From positions 1-7,231 of the forward strand of contig DBIH01000084.1 of assembly GCA_002296885.1 (NCBI GenBank): a stretch of 7,231 nt of DNA. The letters are read 5' to 3'. This DNA is from Flavobacterium sp. UBA807. Lineage in GTDB: Bacteria; Bacteroidota; Bacteroidia; Flavobacteriales; Flavobacteriaceae. The notes below the pieces were generated by a model. It ran no database searches. It worked only from the letters and a program-made list of their open reading frames with translations, and was not told where the DNA came from. The translations under genes and the position numbers were made by a program. This document shows, one piece after another, positions 1-6,779 of the stretch (its first letter is position 1; every line of letters starts with the position of its first letter).

Positions 1-393
1 CATTACGAGTTGTGCATAGATGAAAACCGATGGTGTTACTATTAGTAAAAACATCAGCTTATTTGTTGCTGTGATTTTAAAATGAGCCAGGATTTTGCCA
101 AATAAACAGAATGTCAAAAACAGTAAAACTGCCTGAAGGAAAAGAATAACATAAGGATTAAAACCAAAAGAAAGCAGTAAAAACAACGGATATAAAAATG
201 GTCTTTTGCTTACTATTTCGTCATGAGTAGAAAAGAAATCCCCATTGGCTATCTTTTGTGCAACCTGTAAATAATCATAAGAGTCGTCGAGGTAAAAATT
301 CCCGTTGTGCATTCGTAATACCAATAAAACTACATAGAATGCAATTAGATAAAGTGCATTCTTTGCAGTGAAAAAAGTATTATTTCTCTTCAT
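1..393 (-). CDS. GT-C fold (GT39/ArnT-like) membrane glycosyltransferase, N-terminal part (partial)
   Basis: Open frame of 131 codons from an ATG at 391-393 to the left window edge with no stop, so the C-terminal part is missing. The product is hydrophobic, with a likely membrane segment at residues 12-28, further segments at about 66-82 and 83-99, and another at about 112-130. Between the first two lies an acidic loop, [13 protein letters not shown] (residues 34-46), followed by KRPFLYPLF (63-71). An aspartate pair in the first periplasmic loop followed by an R-P-x-x-Y-P-like stretch is the usual opening of GT39/ArnT/PMT-type GT-C enzymes, which transfer sugars from polyprenyl-phosphate donors at the outer face of the inner membrane. 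The ATG lies inside the 3' end of the FAD oxidoreductase gene (14-nt overlap), which indicates co-transcription and probable translational coupling. Donor and acceptor cannot be inferred from this fragment. Another GT-C type or a general 'glycosyltransferase family 39' label is equally possible. Confidence 0.72.
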   Translation of the reverse strand, partial: MKRNNTFFTAKNALYLIAFYVVLLVLRMHNGNFYLDDSYDYLQVAQKIANGDFFSTHDEIVSKRPFLYPLFLLLSFGFNPYVILFLQAVLLFLTFCLFGKILAHFKITATNKLMFLLIVTPSVFIYAQLVM

Positions 394-1909
394 GATAGTC
401 TTCTTCAGTATTGATTGACCAGATATTATCTTTTGATGTGACTCCGTTTTTTATGTTTTGAACCGCCTGTATAGCGGTTAGCATCGAATGGTCCTGATTA
501 TTGTATTTGTGCATTCCGTTTCTTCCTATCAGGAAAAGGTTTGGAATTGTATCCGTAAATTCTTTGATGGTTTCGAAACTACTGTACGCTCCAAAATAAG
601 CCGGGTAGGTTTTCGGAACCTTAATAACCGTAGAATCTTCAACTGCTTTGCTGTTTTTTATGAATCCTAATTTAACCAATTCTTCGGCTGCTAAGGATAC
701 CATTTCGTCATTGGATAAATTCCATAATTCATCATTTTCATTGCAGAAGTACTCCAAGCCAAGCCATGTTTTTGAATTATCCTTAACCAGATAGGGACTC
801 CAGTTATTAAAGACCTGAATCCTTCCCACCTTTACATAGCTTTCCTGTATATAAATCCAATTGTCCTCAAGGTAGAAACAGGTCTCGTCGAGCAATAATC
901 CAACCGTAATAAAATCGCGGTATATCAGGTTTTCAGAAACATTTTTTACTTCAGAAGGCACTTCAAAAGTAAAAGCCTGAATCAGTTCTTTTACCGGCAT
1001 GGTTGAAATGCAGTAATCAAAATCGATTTGTTGAATCTCTTTGGTGTGTATGTTTTCTATGATGCATTGTTTCAAATTTCCACTTCCGCTGAGCGATATT
1101 ACTTTGTGGTCAACAATCAAATCACCTCCTTTTTCTTCAATCTTTTCGGCTACTCTGGTCCATAAATGTCCAGGACCATACTTTGGATAAAGAAAGTATT
1201 CTATTAATGACGTCTCCGTTTTTTTTTGACTTAAATCTTTTTTCCTGAAAGGTTTGAGGATATAATTCAAAAGCGTTTTATAAACCGAAAGGCTTTTGAT
1301 TCTTTGTGCGCCCCATTCGGCACTGATTTCATTGCATGGAACACCCCAGACTTTTTCGGTATAATCCTTAAAAAAGGTTTTATACAAATGTTTTCCAAAG
1401 CGGTTTATGAAGAAATCTTCGAGGGTTTTTACATTCTTTATCGGAAATAAAATGCTTCTGGAATAGCTCAAAACAATCTTGACTGTTTCAAAAAAGCCAA
1501 GTTTTGTGAGCGTAGTAAGGTTTAGTTTTATGGGGTAATCGAAGAAAGTTCCTTTGTAAAATATTCTCGAAACCCTCTTTCTGATTAAAAAGACATCGTC
1601 GGGATTGCTGATGTTTTTATTTTCTATTTTGATTGCAGCTTCCTTGTTTTGGTAGGAGATCTTGACTTTATCTTCAATTGTTTGAATAGGTAAAATTTGC
1701 TGCCACCAATTCATTACTTCATCCGATTTTGAGAAAAAGCGGTGTCCGCCAATGTCAATCCTATTACCGTTATGGTTTTCGGTTCTTGAAATTCCGCCCC
1801 AGTTGGAAGACATTTCCACTACAATTGGCTTGATGTCGGTATGATTTAGAAGTTCATATGCTGCGGTTAATCCGGCAGGGCCTCCGCCAATTATGAGTGC
1901 TTTTTTCAA
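380..1909 (-). CDS. NAD(P)/FAD-dependent oxidoreductase, protoporphyrinogen-oxidase/UDP-galactopyranose-mutase-like
   Basis: A 509-residue flavoprotein. The N-terminus has a dinucleotide-binding Rossmann motif, GGGPAG (residues 8-13), with an acidic residue, E32, at the end of the second strand to hold the adenosine ribose, then GGHRFF (54-59). The middle carries EKVWGVP (185-191) and [15 protein letters not shown] (194-208), and ISTMP (301-305). The C-terminal FAD-closing motif is [15 protein letters not shown] (462-476). This combination belongs to the HemY/amine-oxidase-like group often found in polysaccharide loci and often misnamed protoporphyrinogen oxidase; its substrate is not known to me. 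It is unlikely to be a true HemY because it lies in a surface-related operon. The start appears to be TTG at 1907-1909: no ATG lies between the porZ stop and the Rossmann motif, and the next internal Met (33) would remove that motif. The gene lies 3 nt after porZ, in the same frame, and overlaps the membrane protein gene downstream. Confidence 0.85.
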   Translation of the reverse strand: MKKALIIGGGPAGLTAAYELLNHTDIKPIVVEMSSNWGGISRTENHNGNRIDIGGHRFFSKSDEVMNWWQQILPIQTIEDKVKISYQNKEAAIKIENKNISNPDDVFLIRKRVSRIFYKGTFFDYPIKLNLTTLTKLGFFETVKIVLSYSRSILFPIKNVKTLEDFFINRFGKHLYKTFFKDYTEKVWGVPCNEISAEWGAQRIKSLSVYKTLLNYILKPFRKKDLSQKKTETSLIEYFLYPKYGPGHLWTRVAEKIEEKGGDLIVDHKVISLSGSGNLKQCIIENIHTKEIQQIDFDYCISTMPVKELIQAFTFEVPSEVKNVSENLIYRDFITVGLLLDETCFYLEDNWIYIQESYVKVGRIQVFNNWSPYLVKDNSKTWLGLEYFCNENDELWNLSNDEMVSLAAEELVKLGFIKNSKAVEDSTVIKVPKTYPAYFGAYSSFETIKEFTDTIPNLFLIGRNGMHKYNNQDHSMLTAIQAVQNIKNGVTSKDNIWSINTEEDYHEEK

Positions 1910-1912
1910 AAT

Positions 1913-4210
1913 TTATCGAATAATCATTACTTTTTTTACTGCCGTTTCAGAGGCATCTTCGGCAGCGATAAAAATCATGTAAACGCCTGAAGCAACTTTG
2001 TATTTCCCAAAAGCTGTGGTGTCCCATTCGATGGTTCCGCCTTCGGAAGTGGTTTCATACACCAGATTACCTTCAATATCGGTGATTTTAATATTTGCTT
2101 TTGAAATCAGGCCTGCAACCTTAACCGTTCCATCAAATCCGGGACGGACCGGGTTTGGATATACATAAACCGCATCTAAATTGTCAGCCGGTTCGGTTGA
2201 TGTTCCTTTAAAAGAAACCAATCCTTTATCGGTTGCAAAAAAAACCTCTCCTGTAGTTCCGTTGATTTCAATATCATTTACCACATCACTTGGCAGCGGT
2301 GAATTATCAGTCGTGAAATGATAAATCGTTTCCTGCCCGTTAGACGAAACAAGAAAAACGCCCGAATCTGCTGTTGATATCCATTTTTGGTTAGAGCCGT
2401 TCACGGCAATATCCGTTATGTATAATTCACCCATCAGCTGCTGCCCTACGCCATTTTCATCAATGATAATTGCATTGGCTTTTATCTGGTCTTCCGAATT
2501 ATAACTCCCGGTGCTGCTGATAACTCTTAAACCTCGGTTTGTTCCTATCCAAACCTGATTCCTGTTGTCAATGGCTAATGCTCTGACATCAACAGAAGGA
2601 AGTCCTCCTAAATCTTCACCTTCTGTTATTTTTTTAAATCCAACACTTGTACTTTCATTGTAAGCGATAACGCCATCAAGATAAGTTCCCATCCATTTTG
2701 TCCCGCTTTTATCGATTGCAATCCTTGAAAAATCTCCATGATCATAATTAGAAAGAATACTTGACATATCATACGACTGCCATGAGCCGCCTGACTTTAG
2801 GACATTCAGCCCGGGTTTTACACGGCTGTTTGTTACCCATAAATTCCCAGATTTATCAAAGGCCGATGGTCCGATTCTAATATTGGCTGTTGATCCCGAT
2901 ACCAGCGACTTTAATGTGCTGTTGCTTTCATTAAAAAGTGTTGTGGGAGCGTCAGATTCGAGTTCGAGCAAACCTCGGTTATAAGAACTTACGTAAATTT
3001 TATTTTCATCGGTCGGACTTACTGTGACTCTGGTCAATGCTTCTGTATCAGGAAGTGAACTATACGGAATATAAGACCATTGATTGGTTTCATTAAATTT
3101 ATTTATTCCAAACTGCGAGAGTGAATATCCTATGTATTGATAAGGATCATAAAAAATGTTATATCCTCCATAAACTGCCCATAAATTTGTTTCAGAACTC
3201 GTAATCGAAAACATATTGTTCATTTTTGGCCCGTTAGGCATTATAAATTCAAAACTTGTTGGGTTACTGATTGTAGAAGAAACAATACCGTTTTCATTCG
3301 TTCCGATGTATATGTTTTCGTTGATTACCGTTGCGCAGGTAAATGTTACAGATAGTGCTGTAATTTGAGACGATAAAATATGTGTCACCTGAACTAATGA
3401 TGTATTGTAAATATAAACGTGATTGGCTGAAGTTACAATTACATAATTCCCATAGGTCCTAATGTCCAGCCCTTGTTGTCCAAGACCTCCAATTTGCTGA
3501 AATCCTGCGCCGTTATTTTTATATATGTTATTATTTGCATTCAGGGCGATTAGCTGATTGTTGAATGTCACCATTCCAATCCAATAGCCACTATCAAAAA
3601 CCTGCCATTGGGCAAAATCATTCAGATTTGGATTTGTTATAGAAGCCTTTCTGATACCATAATATTGTGTCACAGCATAAATTTCACCATTAAAAATATT
3701 GGTCTGGTAAACTTTTATTTCTTCTCCACTTGGTCCTATAAAATAAGTATCACCAAACTCAAGTGTTGCCAATTTATACTGCACAATTCCAAAATCACAG
3801 GAAACATAAACAATTCCCTGATATTCCATGAAATGATTGACTCTTTTGATATTGGCGGGGATATTTTTATTGATAATATCTACAACGTTTAATACACTAC
3901 CGTCAGCATCATTGACAACAATCATTAATCCGTTTTGATATCCGATAATCGTTTTATTAAATGCATCACTATGATAAAGGGCTGTAATGGTTTGTCCCGA
4001 GAGACCATCAATGGTATTTGTGGTTTTAATCTCGTTGGTATTTAAATTTTTAGAAAACAGGGCGTTTTCTGCGGCAGCATAAAACTTGTCGTTTGATTCG
4101 GAAACATCTTTTATCTGATTGTATGAGAAATAACCTTTCCAATTTTGATTTTGCTGGGAAAATCCTATTTGGAAAAAAATTGTCATAAACCACAAAAAGT
4201 ACTTTTTCAT
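1913..4210 (-). CDS. porZ: PorZ-like T9SS attachment-complex protein (beta-propellers plus T9SS C-terminal domain)
   Basis: A 765-residue exported protein. Residues 1-18 form a signal peptide (KK, then a hydrophobic core, cut near FS-Q). Residues about 21-320 match the N-terminal PorZ propeller style, including a GLSGQTITALY segment (69-79) and IIGYQNG (88-94). Residues about 330-668 carry repeated two-component-regulator-type propeller blades: KIYVSSYNRGL (404-414), NLWVT (456-460), KWMGTYLDGV (505-514), QVWIGTNRGL (552-561), KWISTADSGV (609-618) and VFFATDKGL (656-664). Residues 681-765 are a type A T9SS sorting domain, with YPNP (684-687), then GGTIEWDT (44-51 of the domain) and SGVYMI, ending KKVMIIR. 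Porphyromonas PorZ is about the same size, has two propellers and a retained C-terminal domain, and works at the cell surface with PorU, PorV and PorQ, where it interacts with anionic LPS. A generic propeller-domain T9SS cargo protein is the main alternative, but the N-terminal signature and length favour PorZ. First gene of the minus-strand operon. Confidence 0.85.
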   Translation of the reverse strand: MKKYFLWFMTIFFQIGFSQQNQNWKGYFSYNQIKDVSESNDKFYAAAENALFSKNLNTNEIKTTNTIDGLSGQTITALYHSDAFNKTIIGYQNGLMIVVNDADGSVLNVVDIINKNIPANIKRVNHFMEYQGIVYVSCDFGIVQYKLATLEFGDTYFIGPSGEEIKVYQTNIFNGEIYAVTQYYGIRKASITNPNLNDFAQWQVFDSGYWIGMVTFNNQLIALNANNNIYKNNGAGFQQIGGLGQQGLDIRTYGNYVIVTSANHVYIYNTSLVQVTHILSSQITALSVTFTCATVINENIYIGTNENGIVSSTISNPTSFEFIMPNGPKMNNMFSITSSETNLWAVYGGYNIFYDPYQYIGYSLSQFGINKFNETNQWSYIPYSSLPDTEALTRVTVSPTDENKIYVSSYNRGLLELESDAPTTLFNESNSTLKSLVSGSTANIRIGPSAFDKSGNLWVTNSRVKPGLNVLKSGGSWQSYDMSSILSNYDHGDFSRIAIDKSGTKWMGTYLDGVIAYNESTSVGFKKITEGEDLGGLPSVDVRALAIDNRNQVWIGTNRGLRVISSTGSYNSEDQIKANAIIIDENGVGQQLMGELYITDIAVNGSNQKWISTADSGVFLVSSNGQETIYHFTTDNSPLPSDVVNDIEINGTTGEVFFATDKGLVSFKGTSTEPADNLDAVYVYPNPVRPGFDGTVKVAGLISKANIKITDIEGNLVYETTSEGGTIEWDTTAFGKYKVASGVYMIFIAAEDASETAVKKVMIIR

Positions 4211-4227
4211 TTTATAGCAATTGGATA

Positions 4228-4257
4228 CAAATATAATACAAACGTAAAAACTATCAA
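4228..4257 (-). promoter_or_regulatory. Bacteroidota-type promoter of porZ
   Basis: On the minus strand, TTG (4255-4257) is followed after exactly 19 nt by TATATTTG (4228-4235). This agrees with the Bacteroidota primary sigma consensus TTTG/TTG-N19-TAnnTTTG. The -7 box ends 18 nt before the porZ ATG, so the leader would be only about a dozen nucleotides. This is the best promoter match in the window, and it implies that the porZ operon is transcribed independently of gdhA. Confidence 0.75.
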
Positions 4258-4274
4258 TTTGTTATATAGCAAAC

Positions 4275-4303
4275 AAAAATGCCATCAGTGGTGATGGCAT
4301 TTT
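4275..4303 (-). terminator. Intrinsic terminator downstream of gdhA (symmetric, possibly bidirectional)
   Basis: An inverted repeat has a 12-bp perfect stem (4276-4287 paired with 4292-4303) and a 4-nt loop (GTGG in plus orientation). The core is TGCCATCA/TGATGGCA, flanked by an A run on the left and T run on the right. Read on the minus strand, the hairpin is followed by TTTTTGTTT, the U-tract expected for termination of gdhA transcripts about 80 nt after the stop codon. The near-symmetric A/T flanks would let it act in the other direction too, but no plus-strand gene points into it. It lies just upstream of the porZ promoter and so should insulate that operon. Confidence 0.82.
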
Positions 4304-4383
4304 AGGGGTTTTATTCCGCTGCGCTCCGATTAATTAATTTTTCTTAATCTCAAATGCCTCGGGTTTTTGGTTGGTTTATTCTG

Positions 4384-5727
4384 TTATACTATTCCCTGAG
4401 CTAACATTGCATCAGCAACTTTTACGAAACCGGCAATATTTGCTCCTTTAACGTAATCAGTATATCCGTTAGCATCTGTACCATATTTTACACATGCTTC
4501 GTGGATGTTTGCCATAATGTTTTTCAAACGGCTATCAACTTCTTCTGAAGTCCAGCTTAGACGCAAAGAGTTTTGCGACATTTCAAGACCAGAAGTTGCA
4601 ACACCACCTGCATTAGAAGCTTTTCCTGGTGCGAAAAGAATTTTTGCTTTTAGGAATTCGGCAACAGCTTCTGGTGTTGAAGGCATGTTAGCACCTTCAG
4701 CAACGCAGATGCATCCGTTAGCCACAAGCATTTTTGCCTCTTCTCCGTTCAATTCGTTTTGGGTAGCACACGGTAAAGCAACATCACATTTCACTTCCCA
4801 TGGACGTTTTCCTGCAACGAATTTTGCGTTTGGATATTTTTTCAGGTAATCAGAAATTCTTCCGTAGTTCACGTTTTTAATTTCCATTACGTGTGCCAAT
4901 TTAGTTGCATCAATTCCTTCAGCATCATAGATATATCCTGATGAATCAGAAAGTGTAACCACTTTTCCTCCTAACTGAGTTGCTTTTTCACAGGCATATT
5001 GTGCTACGTTACCAGAACCGGAAACAACAACTGTTTTGCCTTCAAAGCTCTGACCTTTTGTTGCCAACATACTTTGAGCGAAATAAACATCCCCATAACC
5101 TGTAGCTTCAGGACGAATTAATGAACCTCCGAAAGTGATTCCTTTTCCGGTTAATACTCCGGTAAATTCGTTTCTTAATCTTTTGTACTGACCAAACATA
5201 TATCCAACTTCTCTTCCTCCTACACCTATATCCCCGGCAGGAACGTCAGTATCTGCACCAATATGTTTTGATAATTCGGTCATGAATGCCTGACAGAATT
5301 TCATGATTTCGATATCTGATTTCCCTTTTGGATCAAAATCAGAACCTCCTTTTCCACCGCCCATTGGCAATGTTGTCAAACTGTTTTTAAAGGTTTGTTC
5401 GAAAGCTAAGAATTTAAGGATGCTTAAGTTTACAGATGGGTGGAAACGGATTCCTCCTTTGTATGGACCGATAGCTGAGTTCATCTGGATTCTGTAACCT
5501 CGGTTTACCTGAGTATTACCTGCATCGTCGATCCAGGTTACGCGGAACATGATTACTCTTTCAGGTTCCACCATTCTTTCCAAAAGCATTTTGTTTTGGT
5601 ATTTTTTATTTTGTTCAATAAATGGAATTACTGTTTCAGCAACTTCCATAACTGCTTGCATAAATTCTGGTTCATGGCCGTTTCTTTGGGCAACCATATC
5701 CATAAATGCGTTGATACTTTGTGACAT
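4384..5727 (-). CDS. gdhA: NADP-specific glutamate dehydrogenase
   Basis: A 447-residue enzyme, exactly the usual length of hexameric bacterial GdhA, that interconverts 2-oxoglutarate plus ammonium and L-glutamate in the cytoplasm. Substrate-site residues are in place: K90 in GPYKGG, K114 in QTFKNSL, catalytic K126 in PMGGGKGG, D166 in PAGDIGVGG, and S379 in ATSGLEMSQ. The nucleotide domain has SGSGNVAQ (236-243), and the second strand ends S260-D261-S262, as in the NADP-dependent Escherichia coli enzyme, which supports the anabolic NADP form (EC 1.4.1.4). The ATG at 5725-5727 gives MSQSINAFMD, which aligns with normal family N-termini. The stop is TAA. The gene appears to be a single-gene unit: its own TATATTTG box lies upstream at 5777-5784, a hairpin terminator follows, and a divergent secreted-protein gene lies upstream. 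No key residue is missing. Confidence 0.97.
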   Translation of the reverse strand: MSQSINAFMDMVAQRNGHEPEFMQAVMEVAETVIPFIEQNKKYQNKMLLERMVEPERVIMFRVTWIDDAGNTQVNRGYRIQMNSAIGPYKGGIRFHPSVNLSILKFLAFEQTFKNSLTTLPMGGGKGGSDFDPKGKSDIEIMKFCQAFMTELSKHIGADTDVPAGDIGVGGREVGYMFGQYKRLRNEFTGVLTGKGITFGGSLIRPEATGYGDVYFAQSMLATKGQSFEGKTVVVSGSGNVAQYACEKATQLGGKVVTLSDSSGYIYDAEGIDATKLAHVMEIKNVNYGRISDYLKKYPNAKFVAGKRPWEVKCDVALPCATQNELNGEEAKMLVANGCICVAEGANMPSTPEAVAEFLKAKILFAPGKASNAGGVATSGLEMSQNSLRLSWTSEEVDSRLKNIMANIHEACVKYGTDANGYTDYVKGANIAGFVKVADAMLAQGIV

Positions 5728-5752
5728 AAAATTAGCTGTTTATAATTTTTAA

Positions 5753-5764
5753 GAAATCGATTTC
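5753..5764. promoter_or_regulatory. Perfect 12-bp palindrome in the gdhA leader (candidate operator)
   Basis: GAAATCGATTTC is its own reverse complement. It lies between the presumed gdhA -7 box (5777-5784) and the gdhA ATG (5727), about 8-20 nt downstream of the predicted transcription start, where a bound dimeric regulator would block transcription. The regulator is not identifiable from the sequence, and the site could be chance in AT-rich DNA, although its centre is not purely A/T. Confidence 0.35.
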
Positions 5765-5776
5765 GTAAAATCCGGA

Positions 5777-5784
5777 CAAATATA
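5777..5784 (-). promoter_or_regulatory. Putative gdhA promoter -7 element
   Basis: TATATTTG on the minus strand matches TAnnTTTG and lies 50 nt upstream of the gdhA ATG, giving a leader of roughly 40-45 nt. The -33 region is weak: the best candidate is TTC with an 18-nt spacer (5803-5805) rather than TTG. This could mean that a transcription activator is needed. Confidence 0.55.
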
Positions 5785-5959
5785 CATTTTATTCAATTAG
5801 ACGAATATTTTTTTTTAAATTTCATTTGGCTTTTATGGTTATATTAAGAAAACTTGAATAAACCTATTTAAAGTGATGGCGATTAAAACCGTTTGTTTAT
5901 TTTTCCGTATATAAATCAACTATTTTTTTATATTATTTTATAACTGATTGATGTTTTTA

Positions 5960-5967
5960 TATATTTG
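5960..5967 (+). promoter_or_regulatory. Putative promoter -7 element of the beta-barrel gene
   Basis: TATATTTG on the plus strand matches TAnnTTTG and lies 21 nt upstream of the ATG at 5989. At the ideal 19-nt spacing the -33 position reads TTA rather than TTG, so the promoter is only half-consensus. The box overlaps the upstream in-frame TTG at 5965, which is an argument against using that TTG as the start codon. Confidence 0.5.
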
Positions 5968-5988
5968 TCGAGATTTGAACTAATTAGT

Positions 5989-6777
5989 ATGCAAATGCCC
6001 AAAAATTTTATCATAACCTTATTGCTGTTATTTGGCTTGTCCAATAGCATGAATGCTCAGTTTGGATTTTCTCATGAAATAGGTGGTATCCTTGGTCCGG
6101 TTGCTTTTCAATCAGATTATGGTGAGCGTCATGATTTATCGACTAACCTTGGTAATACCGGTTATGGAATAGGGCTTGTTCACTATTTAAATTTTTCGTA
6201 CAGAGCAGAATGTAACTGTTATACTCCTGAAACTTATTTTAATGATCACTTCAAATTACGAAGCGAGCTATCCTACAATAAAACTAATTTAAAGCATTTC
6301 GGAAAATGGGTTGATCCAAGCAGAACCAGTTTGATTGCGGATCAGTTAAGAGCTATGAGAGGTAGTACTGCTGTTACAAACATTGGAATGCAGTTAGAGT
6401 TTTTTCCATTGAGTATTAGGGAATTTACAGCAACTTTGGGGTCATTTGCGCCATTCATTAGTTTAGGTGGTCAATTCAGTTTTTACGATCCTAAAGCATG
6501 GTCAACACTTGGTCCTTTGAATACTCCTATCTCAACGCCTATTAAATATTACAACGCCACTACAAACCAAGGCGGTACTGTATGGTCGATTGTTTCGAGT
6601 GTGGGTTGTAGATATAAATTATCTGAATTATCAGACTTGATGGTAGACCTTAGATTGCAATATTACTTTTCGAACTGGGTTGATGGGTTAAATCCTGACC
6701 CAACAATTTATACTGAAAACAGAGCAAACGACTGGAATGTTTGGTTTAATTTCGGATATATTTACTACCTACAATAG
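5989..6777 (+). CDS. Secreted, probable outer-membrane beta-barrel protein of unknown function (Flavobacteriia-type)
   Basis: A product of 262 residues from the ATG at 5989, or 260 from the second ATG at 5995. The N-terminus is a clear signal peptide: K5, a hydrophobic core FIITLLLLFGL (7-17) and a likely cut after A23 (MNA-Q). The mature protein is rich in aromatic and glycine residues, with alternating strands typical of outer-membrane barrels, such as GIGLVHYLNFSY (60-71), FAPFISLGGQFSFYD and the closing WNVWFNFGYIYYLQ. It begins QFGFSHEIGG and has a C-N-C triplet at 75-77 with another Cys later, so a disulfide is possible. I know no catalytic motif in it. It may belong to a conserved flavobacterial family of about 260 residues labelled THC0290_0291, but this is from memory and unverified. 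The in-frame TTG at 5965 would extend it by 8 residues but overlaps the promoter box. The gene is divergent to gdhA and ends 2 bp from hflX. Confidence 0.75.
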   Translation: MQMPKNFIITLLLLFGLSNSMNAQFGFSHEIGGILGPVAFQSDYGERHDLSTNLGNTGYGIGLVHYLNFSYRAECNCYTPETYFNDHFKLRSELSYNKTNLKHFGKWVDPSRTSLIADQLRAMRGSTAVTNIGMQLEFFPLSIREFTATLGSFAPFISLGGQFSFYDPKAWSTLGPLNTPISTPIKYYNATTNQGGTVWSIVSSVGCRYKLSELSDLMVDLRLQYYFSNWVDGLNPDPTIYTENRANDWNVWFNFGYIYYLQ

Positions 6778-6779
6778 TA

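Noticed and set aside
488..670. Plus-strand open frame of 60 codons
   Set aside because: It lies fully antisense within the well-supported FAD oxidoreductase gene and has no recognisable motif.
380..1909. Calling the flavoprotein HemY (haem biosynthesis)
   Set aside because: It shares the general fold, but the W-G-V-P / E-W-x-x-Q-R-I and G-R-N-G-M-H motifs and the operon context fit the polysaccharide-associated group better.
3608..3892. Plus-strand open frame of 94 codons
   Set aside because: It is antisense to the propeller region of porZ. Its composition reflects reversed coding sequence, and it has no promoter or motif.
4329..4338. ATTAATTAAT palindrome in the intergenic region
   Set aside because: It is composed only of A and T, so it is expected by chance in this base composition.
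4505..5752. Three plus-strand open frames (114, 64 and 67 codons) over gdhA
   Set aside because: All are antisense to the fully conserved gdhA coding sequence and are shadows of its codon pattern.
5965..5988. Upstream TTG start that would extend the barrel protein by 8 residues
   Set aside because: It overlaps the TATATTTG promoter box and would put polar and charged residues before a normal signal peptide. The ATG at 5989 (or 5995) gives a standard signal sequence.
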